Shown: positions 22,665-28,132 of the stretch, piece by piece
Numbering within the stretch: position 1 is the stretch's first letter
Layout: each line of letters starts with the position of its first letter
From: Methylotenera_A sp036675645
GTDB lineage: Bacteria > Pseudomonadota > Gammaproteobacteria > Burkholderiales > Methylophilaceae
Direction: 5' to 3'
Assembly (NCBI GenBank): GCA_036675645.1
Contig: JAKFEP010000084.1
Coordinates: 1-28,132, forward strand
DNA length: 28,132 bases
Translations under genes and position numbers: made by a program
The notes under the pieces: model-generated
Databases searched by the model: none
Seen by the model: only the letters and a program-made list of their open reading frames with translations
Told to the model about the DNA's origin: nothing

Positions 22665-23912
22665 CTAATGTGCGGCCCACTGCACTTTACTAATATCAAT
22701 TCCATCTTTAAACATCTCCCAAAGCGGAGACAATTCTCTTAATTTCTCAATTTTGTCTTTTAGCAATCGAATCGTGTAATCCACATCGGCTTCGGTAGTG
22801 AATCGGCCAATAGAAAAACGAATCGAACTGTGCGCCAGCTCATCACTGCGGCCAAGCGCGCGCAACACATAACTTGGCTCTAAGCTCGCCGAGGTACAAG
22901 CAGAGCCGCTAGAAACCGCAATGCCTTTTATCGCCATGATCAGTGATTCGCCTTCTACATAATTGAAGCTAATGTTCAAGTTATGTGGGATACGATGTGC
23001 CAAATCACCATTTACATACGTCTCTTCAATGTCTTGCAAGCCTGTAAGTAAGCGATCCCTCAGCATGCGGATACGTTCATTTTCACTGGCCATCTCTTCA
23101 CGCGCGATGCGGAACGCTTCGCCCATGCCAACGATTTGATGTGTCGCCAATGTGCCGCTACGCATGCCGCGCTCGTGGCCACCGCCATGCATCTGTGCTT
23201 CAATCCTGACTCTAGGTTTACGGCACACATAAAGCGCACCCACACCTTTTGGGCCATAGGTTTTATGGGCACTAAAGCTCATCAAATCTACCGGCAAAGT
23301 GGCTAAATCAATTTTCACTTTACCTGTGGCTTGTGCAGCATCCACATGGAAAATCACACCAGCTTCGCGGCAAATATTGCCAATTGCTTCAATGTCTTGA
23401 ATCACGCCAATCTCGTTGTTCACCAGCATCACAGATGCCAATACCGTATCGGGCTGGATGGCGGCTTTAAATTTAGCCAAGTCTACTAAGCCATCAGGCT
23501 CTGGTTCTATGTAAGTGGCAGTAAAGCCTTGGCGTTCAAGCTCGCGCACGGCATCGATGACTGCTTTATGCTCGGTGGCAATGGTAATAATGTGCTTACC
23601 TTTGGTGGACGCATAAAAATTAGCCGCGCCCTTAATCGCCAAATTGTTCGATTCTGTTGCACCCGATGTCCAGACGATTTCACGTGGGTCTGCGTTTACC
23701 AGTTTGGCGACTTCTTCACGTGCGTTCTCAACCGCTTTTTCGGCAGTCCAACCATAAGGATGGCTGCGAGACGCAGGGTTGCCGTAATGCTCCGTCAGAT
23801 ACGGAATCATTTTTTCGGCCACGCGGATATCCACCGGCGTGGTAGCCGAGTAATCCAAGTAAATTGGTGGTCTTTCTGTTTGGTTCATATTTGCCATATT
23901 CGTACTATCCAT
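22665..23912 (-). CDS. iscS: Cysteine desulfurase IscS
   Basis: A PLP-dependent enzyme taking sulfur from cysteine for IscU and other acceptors. At 415 residues it is slightly longer than E. coli IscS (404). The PLP lysine is in SFSAHKTYGPKG, the active-site cysteine in SSGSACTSASLEPSYVL (about residue 339), and the C-terminal SPLWEMFKDGIDISKVQW aligns with the IscU-binding tail. The N-terminus is extended relative to E. coli (MDSTNMANMNQTERPPIYLDYSATTP). ATG at 23897 or 23888 could be the true start. It is group I, and distinct from the adjacent NifS-like paralogue. Confidence 0.96.
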   Translation of the reverse strand: MDSTNMANMNQTERPPIYLDYSATTPVDIRVAEKMIPYLTEHYGNPASRSHPYGWTAEKAVENAREEVAKLVNADPREIVWTSGATESNNLAIKGAANFYASTKGKHIITIATEHKAVIDAVRELERQGFTATYIEPEPDGLVDLAKFKAAIQPDTVLASVMLVNNEIGVIQDIEAIGNICREAGVIFHVDAAQATGKVKIDLATLPVDLMSFSAHKTYGPKGVGALYVCRKPRVRIEAQMHGGGHERGMRSGTLATHQIVGMGEAFRIAREEMASENERIRMLRDRLLTGLQDIEETYVNGDLAHRIPHNLNISFNYVEGESLIMAIKGIAVSSGSACTSASLEPSYVLRALGRSDELAHSSIRFSIGRFTTEADVDYTIRLLKDKIEKLRELSPLWEMFKDGIDISKVQWAAH

Positions 23913-23946
23913 ATTGCTACGTTTACTTTCTATGTTGCCTTATATA

Positions 23947-23967
23947 AGCGGCATTGTTTATGCCGCT
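23947..23967 (-). other. Hairpin across the stop of the NifS-like gene
   Basis: Perfect 8-bp stem AGCGGCAT / ATGCCGCT with a 5-base loop. The stop codon of the NifS-like gene (23960-23958) falls in the loop and first stem base. No T run follows, so it is more likely an mRNA-stability or processing element than a terminator. Confidence 0.6.
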
Positions 23968-25103
23968 ATGGCCGTTAAATTTCTTAATCTAGTTAATTCT
24001 TGTTTAAGTGCCAATAAAAAATGCTCAACTTCTTGAATGGTATTGCTCAAGCCGAAACTTACCCTCACCGCACCACGTGCTAAATCTTCAGGCACGCCCA
24101 TCGCAAGAAGCACATGGCTGGGCTCGGTACTGTCAGAAGAACAAGCCGAGCCGCTGGCGACTGCAAAGCCAGCTTTATCGAGTGCGGTCACCAGTGTTTC
24201 ACCTTCAATATTCTCAAAGGAAAAAAAGCTGGTATTCGCCACACGCAAGCTGTTATGTCCAAAAATAACAGCTTTTAATTTTGCTAGGCCAATTTCTAAA
24301 TGGTCGCGTAAGTTAGCTGTGTGCACATCGAACGCACTTAGGTTTTTTATGGCTAAATCGCATGCTGCACCAAAACCGACGATAGCTGCGACATTTTCGG
24401 TGCCACTACGCAGACCTCTTTCTTGCCCGCCGCCATAAAGCAGCGGTTGAATATCTATCCGCTTATCTAATACCAAGGCACCTGCACCTAGCGGACCACC
24501 AATTTTGTGGCTAGAAACCGTCATCGCATGCACACCAAGCGCAAAAAAGTCGACTGGAATCTTACCAAGCGCTTGCACCCCATCAGTGTGTACATAGGCT
24601 TTGTGTTCGCGCGCTATTTCTGCCACTTTGGTGATATCTAGAATCACCCCAGTTTCGTTATTCACTAACATGGCTGATACCAAATTAGTGGGGGCAAGCA
24701 ATAGCTTTTGCAAGTGCGCCAAGTTGATATTGCAATTGCTATCTACATGAATGCTTTTTGCCTGCATGCCATTAGATTGCATCGCTAGGGCAGGGCGTGA
24801 CACGCAAGGATGCTCAATGGCGCTGGTTAAAATCTGTCCTGCATCTAAATTGTTGCAAATACCGCGCACCGCAAAATTGTTAGCTTCAGTGCCGCTGGCG
24901 GTAAATACGATTTGGTTGGCATATGCACCCACCGCATTGGCCACCTGTTCGCGCGCATGCTCTACAGCAGCACGTGCAGTACGGCCATAAACATGACGAC
25001 TTGTGGCATTGCCATGTTGATTTACCATAAACGGCAGCATCGCCTCCAACACCTCAGTTTTAAGCGCAGTTGTACTATTATGGTCAAGGTATGCAGTTGT
25101 CAT
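23958..25103 (-). CDS. Second, NifS-like cysteine desulfurase in the isc operon
   Basis: A 381-residue PLP aminotransferase-fold desulfurase. The N-terminus MTTAYLDHNSTT, the PLP lysine in VSSHKIGGPLGAGAL, GGGQERGLRSGTENV and the active-site cysteine in ASGSACSSDSTEPSHVL place it with NifS/IscS group I, but it diverges clearly from the neighbouring IscS. The frame extends 13 codons upstream inside iscR. I choose ATG 25103 because it follows the iscR stop by 2 bp (TAA-TT-ATG) and matches NifS starts. It lacks the typical IscS C-terminal tail that docks IscU. It may supply sulfur to other acceptors such as tRNA thiolation or molybdopterin, or back up IscS. That division of labour is inference. 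Confidence 0.92.
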   Translation of the reverse strand: MTTAYLDHNSTTALKTEVLEAMLPFMVNQHGNATSRHVYGRTARAAVEHAREQVANAVGAYANQIVFTASGTEANNFAVRGICNNLDAGQILTSAIEHPCVSRPALAMQSNGMQAKSIHVDSNCNINLAHLQKLLLAPTNLVSAMLVNNETGVILDITKVAEIAREHKAYVHTDGVQALGKIPVDFFALGVHAMTVSSHKIGGPLGAGALVLDKRIDIQPLLYGGGQERGLRSGTENVAAIVGFGAACDLAIKNLSAFDVHTANLRDHLEIGLAKLKAVIFGHNSLRVANTSFFSFENIEGETLVTALDKAGFAVASGSACSSDSTEPSHVLLAMGVPEDLARGAVRVSFGLSNTIQEVEHFLLALKQELTRLRNLTAIAA

Positions 25104-25105
25104 AA

Positions 25106-25594
25106 TTAAGCGGTCGCCTCCACAGATGCGGGCGCAGCGCATGTTCTGCGCGGTGTAAATACCAATTGACTGGTGTTACCGGCATCATTTTGACGTTTAT
25201 TTTCAACCATATCTGCCAGCGTCACACCGGATAGATAGTCTAAAATTTTAACGTTAAGCGATGCCCATAAGTCATGCGTCATGCAGCGACCTTCATCGTG
25301 GCAGTTCTCTTGCCCGCCGCACTGGGTGGCATCAATCAACTCATCCACTGCGGTGATAATGTGGGAAACAGAAATTTCGTGATGTGCCTTGGCGACACGG
25401 TAACCGCCGCCTGGACCGCGCACACTCGTCACCAAGCCTTGGCGGCGTAAACGGCTGAATAGCTGCTCTAGATACGAAAGCGAGATAGCTTGACGCTCGC
25501 TAATTCCGGCGAGCGTGACGGGCTTATCGGCCTCGTTTAAAGCGAGATCCAGCATTGCAGTCACAGCAAAACGGCCTTTAGTAGTCAGTCTCAT
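25106..25594 (-). CDS. iscR: Rrf2-family Fe-S regulator IscR
   Basis: A 162-residue [2Fe-2S]-binding repressor and activator of Fe-S genes. The winged helix-turn-helix is in 'ISLSYLEQLFSRLRRQGLVTSVRGPGGGY' (about residues 37-65). Cluster ligands Cys92, Cys98, Cys104 and His107 are at the same positions as in E. coli IscR. It is the first gene of the isc operon, with an IscR type-1-like operator over its own promoter, so autorepression is expected. The C-terminal 20 residues (FTPRRTCAAPASVEATA) are variable. Confidence 0.97.
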   Translation of the reverse strand: MRLTTKGRFAVTAMLDLALNEADKPVTLAGISERQAISLSYLEQLFSRLRRQGLVTSVRGPGGGYRVAKAHHEISVSHIITAVDELIDATQCGGQENCHDEGRCMTHDLWASLNVKILDYLSGVTLADMVENKRQNDAGNTSQLVFTPRRTCAAPASVEATA

Positions 25595-25603
25595 AAGGGG
25601 TCT

Positions 25604-25636
25604 ATTCTATAATAACCTACTAATTTAGTCAATTAT
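25604..25636 (-). promoter_or_regulatory. isc promoter with IscR type-1-like operator
   Basis: On the minus strand: -35 TTGACT (25632-25627), 17-bp spacer, -10 TAGAAT (25609-25604). The 25-bp stretch 25636-25612 reads ATAATTGACTAAAT then TAGTAGGTTAT. From memory it matches the E. coli IscR type-1 consensus (ATA-N3-GACT-N5-AGT-N4-TAT pattern) at about 22 of 25 positions. The operator covers the -35 and spacer, which explains repression by holo-IscR. Confidence 0.82.
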
Positions 25637-25637
25637 T

Positions 25638-25651
25638 AACCAAATTTGGTT
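25638..25651. promoter_or_regulatory. Perfect 14-bp palindrome upstream of the isc promoter
   Basis: AACCAAATTTGGTT is fully self-complementary. It lies between the cysE stop and the isc -35. It has no loop or T run, so it is not a terminator. It looks like a dimeric regulator's operator, though I cannot name the protein. Confidence 0.45.
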
Positions 25652-25655
25652 CAAG

Positions 25656-26444
25656 TTATTTTTTGGCCATTTTAGCTACTTTCGTATTGGATTTTGCTGG
25701 CGGTTTTGCTATAGGTTTTCTAGTCGCGAAAGCAACTGCAACGTCGCTATCTGCCGCAGTGATATCAGCCAGCTGGTTTTGCAACAAGTGAATTGCTGTG
25801 TCTTGTTTTTCAGCATGGTGCATCAGATCGTGGATGATTTTGTTTAACACTTCTGGATTTAACGCATCATTTTCATCACCACCTACCGCGTAGGCGCTAA
25901 ATTTAGCTTTCTGGGCATCAGCTTTAGCTTTTTCTTCCTCTAGAATACGCGCAGGAATACCTACTGCCGTGGCGTTTTCAGGTACATCTTTTACGACTAC
26001 GGCATTAGAGCCGATTTTTGCATTTTTGCCGATGGTAATGGGGCCCAGTACTTTTGCACCTGCGCCAATCACCACACCTTGTTCTAGTGTAGGGTGGCGT
26101 TTGCCTTTGTTCCAAGACGTGCCGCCTAAGGTAACCCCATGGTATAACGTACAGTCATCACCCACTATTGCCGTTTCCCCAATGACCACACCCATGCCGT
26201 GATCAATGAATACACGGTGGCCAATGGTAGCGCCCGGGTGAATCTCTATCCCTGTAAAGAAACGCCCTATGTGTGAGAATAATCGCCCAAGCCAGTAAAA
26301 TTTTGCTGTCCACAACCAATGACTAAAACGATGCATAATCAGGGCATGTACACCAGGATAAGTGGTGAGAATTTCAAAATGCGTACGTGCCGCCGGGTCG
26401 CGGTCAAAAACGATAGAAATGTCTTCTTTTAAGTGATTAAACAT
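25656..26444 (-). CDS. cysE: Serine O-acetyltransferase CysE
   Basis: Acetylates serine with acetyl-CoA, the first step of cysteine synthesis, thereby supplying the substrate of the desulfurases downstream. 262 residues. An N-terminal helical region (DISIVFDRDPAARTHFEIL) is followed by a left-handed beta-helix of hexapeptide repeats (IEIHPGATIGHRVFIDHGMGVVIGETAIVGDDCTLYHGVTLGG) with the catalytic HGMG histidine. After the core (about residue 178) comes an unusual tail of about 85 residues, including a helical segment and a Lys/Ala/Pro-rich end. It is of the short-N-terminus EpsC/NifP type. Its position between trmJ and iscR resembles the order in Azotobacter and Pseudomonas. Confidence 0.95.
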   Translation of the reverse strand: MFNHLKEDISIVFDRDPAARTHFEILTTYPGVHALIMHRFSHWLWTAKFYWLGRLFSHIGRFFTGIEIHPGATIGHRVFIDHGMGVVIGETAIVGDDCTLYHGVTLGGTSWNKGKRHPTLEQGVVIGAGAKVLGPITIGKNAKIGSNAVVVKDVPENATAVGIPARILEEEKAKADAQKAKFSAYAVGGDENDALNPEVLNKIIHDLMHHAEKQDTAIHLLQNQLADITAADSDVAVAFATRKPIAKPPAKSNTKVAKMAKK

Positions 26445-26473
26445 AGCGGTTGGCGCATTTAATTAAAGATGTC

Positions 26474-26479
26474 ATTATG
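26474..26479 (-). promoter_or_regulatory. Candidate -10 for cysE
   Basis: On the minus strand CATAAT (26479-26474), 30 bp before the cysE ATG. The -35 region (about 26497-26502) is poor and lies inside the IscR-like site. Confidence 0.45.
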
Positions 26480-26491
26480 CCACAAAAGATA

Positions 26492-26516
26492 ATTGTTGAC
26501 TGATTTAGTAGGTTTA
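26492..26516. promoter_or_regulatory. IscR type-1-like site upstream of cysE
   Basis: On the plus strand: ATTGTTGACTGATT then TAGTAGGTTTA. It is identical to the isc operator at 19 of 25 positions and shares the blocks TTGACT and TTAGTAGGTT. It covers the presumed cysE -35 region, so IscR may also control cysE. The orientation is opposite to the isc operator relative to its gene, but type-1 sites are nearly symmetric. Confidence 0.5.
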
Positions 26517-26526
26517 ATGCGTTGAC

Positions 26527-27294
26527 TTAATATTTATTGTGTTTCCTAGGTTCAAGCGTAAGCGTAAGCACACCACGCAAGAGATTCACTTCTTCTTTTT
26601 CAAGCCGCGCACGGGAATATAAACGTCGCATGCGCTCAAACAGTTTTTTGGGAGCGTTCGGATTTAAATAACCAATGTGCAATAGCGTTTCTTCTAAATG
26701 TGCATAAAAACGTTCCAGCTCGTCATTGGTGGCAAGCACTTCACCAGAAGGCGCATTGCCATTGGTTTGATTATTGGTACCTTCCAGGGCACACATTCTC
26801 AACTCGTAACACACTAGTTGCACCGCCATGGCTAAGTTCAGCGATGAATATTCTGGGTTGGCTGGAATCATCGCCAATAATTGACAGCAATCTAGTTCAG
26901 CGTTGGTAAGGCCGCTCATCTCAGTGCCAAATACAAAGGCAACAGGCTGGCTGGGCGCTATATCACGAGCCTGCAGGGCAGCTTCGCGTGCGTTTACCGT
27001 TTCGTGGCTTAAATAGCGTTTGCGTGCACTTAAACCAATAGCAAAAGCACAGCCTACCAAGGCTTCAGATAAGGTTTGTGTGACAATTGCATTATCTAAG
27101 ACGTCATCTGCGCCTGCTGCCATGGCAGTGGCTTGGGCGTTAGGATATTTATCTGGCTGAACCAAGTATAGATTTTTGAACCCCATGGTTTTCATGGCGC
27201 GTGCAGTGGATCCAATATTACCAGGGTGGCTGGTTTGGCAAAGTACGATGCGGATATTATCGAAAACAGTGCTTTGATTATTTGGCTGTGACAA
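26527..27294 (-). CDS. trmJ: tRNA (Cm32/Um32) 2'-O-methyltransferase TrmJ
   Basis: A SPOUT-family enzyme methylating the ribose of nucleotide 32 in the anticodon loop of several tRNAs. 255 residues. The three SPOUT motifs are present: SHPGNIGSTARAMKTMG (motif 1), VFGTEMSGLTNAEL (motif 2) and the SAM-binding knot IPANPEYSSLNLAMAVQ (motif 3). The C-terminal extension is typical of TrmJ. The only start before the conserved core is TTG at 27294; no ATG or GTG is in frame, so the start is unusual but probably right. It is divergent from suhB. Confidence 0.94.
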   Translation of the reverse strand: MSQPNNQSTVFDNIRIVLCQTSHPGNIGSTARAMKTMGFKNLYLVQPDKYPNAQATAMAAGADDVLDNAIVTQTLSEALVGCAFAIGLSARKRYLSHETVNAREAALQARDIAPSQPVAFVFGTEMSGLTNAELDCCQLLAMIPANPEYSSLNLAMAVQLVCYELRMCALEGTNNQTNGNAPSGEVLATNDELERFYAHLEETLLHIGYLNPNAPKKLFERMRRLYSRARLEKEEVNLLRGVLTLTLEPRKHNKY

Positions 27295-27295
27295 T

Positions 27296-27323
27296 TTGGG
27301 GTTGTGCCTATTAGTGCTAAAAT
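27296..27323 (+). promoter_or_regulatory. Candidate suhB promoter
   Basis: -35-like TTGGGG (27296-27301), 16-bp spacer, -10 TAAAAT (27318-27323), in the 62-bp divergent trmJ-suhB gap. The -35 is weak. Confidence 0.45.
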
Positions 27324-27356
27324 AGCATTTTAACAGCTCTTTAAGAAATTTAAGTC

Positions 27357-28132
27357 ATGCATCCAATGCTATCCATTGCAGTAAAAGCCGCGCGCGAAGC
27401 GGGCAGAATTATTAATAAAGCATCACAAGATGTGAATGCGCTCAGCGTAAAAAGCAAAACATTTAATGATTTTGTGAGTGAGGTGGATCATGCAGCTGAA
27501 CAAGCGATTATTGATGCCCTGAAATATGCTTACCCAGACCACGGATTTTTGGGCGAGGAGAGCGGTAATACCAATCAAGAGTCTGAAAATATATGGATAA
27601 TCGACCCGCTGGATGGCACGACTAATTTCTTGCATAACTTCCCGCAATACTGCATCTCGATTGCCTTACAGCAAAAGGGCGTGTTAACCCAAGCAGTTAT
27701 ATACGACCCGGTGCGTAACGATTTATTTACAGCTACCAAGGGCCGTGGTGCATTCTTAAACGATAAGCGCATTCGCGTAACTAATCGAACCAAATTACAA
27801 GACTCACTCATTGGCACGGGATTCCCGTTTCGCGACTTTACGCATTTAGATAATTACATGGCGATGCTAAAAGACATGATTAAAAAGACCACGGGCATTC
27901 GCCGTCCAGGTTCTGCTGCGTTAGATCTAGCTTATGTTGCGGCTGGCTACACCGATGGTTTTTTTGAGATTAATTTATCCGCTTGGGATATTGCTGCTGG
28001 CGGGCTGTTGGTTCAAGAAGCTGGTGGTATTGTCGGCGATTTTGAAGGCAACGAAGGCTGGTTAAGCACGGGCAATATTGTGGCCGCTAATCCAAAAGTG
28101 TTCGCACAAATGTTGCAGGTGTTAAGCCCACA
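27357..28132 (+). CDS. suhB: Inositol monophosphatase family protein SuhB (3'-truncated)
   Basis: A magnesium-dependent, lithium-sensitive phosphatase of the inositol monophosphatase family. E. coli SuhB also assists rRNA transcription antitermination. ATG at 27357 opens a frame that stays open to the window end: 258 codons, against about 267 for E. coli SuhB, so only about ten residues are missing. Metal-binding motifs: GFLGEESG, WIIDPLDGTTNFLHNFP and the C-terminal AWDIAAGGLLVQEAGG. The gene is easily missed because its stop codon lies outside the window. Confidence 0.95.
   Translation, partial: MHPMLSIAVKAAREAGRIINKASQDVNALSVKSKTFNDFVSEVDHAAEQAIIDALKYAYPDHGFLGEESGNTNQESENIWIIDPLDGTTNFLHNFPQYCISIALQQKGVLTQAVIYDPVRNDLFTATKGRGAFLNDKRIRVTNRTKLQDSLIGTGFPFRDFTHLDNYMAMLKDMIKKTTGIRRPGSAALDLAYVAAGYTDGFFEINLSAWDIAAGGLLVQEAGGIVGDFEGNEGWLSTGNIVAANPKVFAQMLQVLSP

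Noticed and set aside
23529..23978. 149-codon plus-strand open frame antisense to iscS
   Set aside because: No homology visible, and iscS is certain on the other strand.
25638..25651. AACCAAATTTGGTT as a terminator for cysE
   Set aside because: No loop bases and no T run after it on the minus strand. Read-through from cysE into iscR is more likely.

Overview
The window looks like a chromosomal segment of a betaproteobacterium, most likely in or near the Methylophilaceae (Methylotenera-like). This rests on moderate-to-low GC, the style of the housekeeping proteins (GlmM, RF2, LysRS, IscRSUA-HscBA-Fdx, TrmJ, SuhB) and the trmJ-cysE-isc gene order. No diagnostic methylotrophy gene or rRNA is present, so the family assignment is inference. 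No phage genes, transposases, CRISPR arrays or tRNA/rRNA genes were seen. Gene density is high.

Layout. (1) 1-1606: 3' part of glmM and a small VOC-fold protein. (2) 1607-2927: a gene-poor stretch with an ACACG microsatellite, a HAD phosphatase, and a 127-bp imperfect palindrome. (3) 2928-6242: a SemiSWEET-type transporter, a PAP2 phosphatase, a secreted zinc-dependent phospholipase C-like protein, and a GT4 glycosyltransferase divergent from it. (4) 6248-9141: Pit phosphate permease with its DUF47/PhoU-like partner, divergent from an aquaporin-arsC pair. (5) 9184-11841: prfB, with its programmed +1 frameshift, and lysS. (6) 11975-18284: pstS-pstC-pstA-pstB-phoU and an OprP/OprO-type porin. 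(7) 18430-19068: beta-carbonic anhydrase. (8) 19074-27294, minus strand: trmJ, cysE, iscR, a NifS-like desulfurase, iscS, iscU, iscA, hscB, hscA, fdx. (9) 27357 to the end: suhB, cut by the window edge.

Main theme 1, phosphate. I found seven Pho-box-like sites (two TGTCAT-type half-sites with TCA repeated at exactly 11 bp). They lie upstream of the HAD phosphatase, PAP2, the phospholipase (minus strand), the glycosyltransferase (plus strand, back to back with the previous one), DUF47-pit (minus strand), pstS and the porin. Together they suggest a compact phosphate-starvation island: uptake across the outer membrane (porin), high-affinity uptake (Pst), low-affinity uptake (Pit), arsenate detoxification (ArsC plus aquaporin), and a putative phospholipid-to-glycolipid remodelling module (phospholipase C, PAP2, GT4). 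The lipid module is the best candidate here for a little-described system. Its function is inferred from families and shared regulatory sites, not shown.

Main theme 2, iron-sulfur clusters. The ISC operon carries an IscR type-1-like operator over its promoter, a related site in front of cysE, an extra NifS-like desulfurase translationally coupled to iscR, and hairpins flanking iscS.

Two local oddities stand out. arsC has a tandem in-frame duplication of the nine residues carrying the catalytic cysteine. The prfB frameshift site repeats its slippery CTTTGAC unit.
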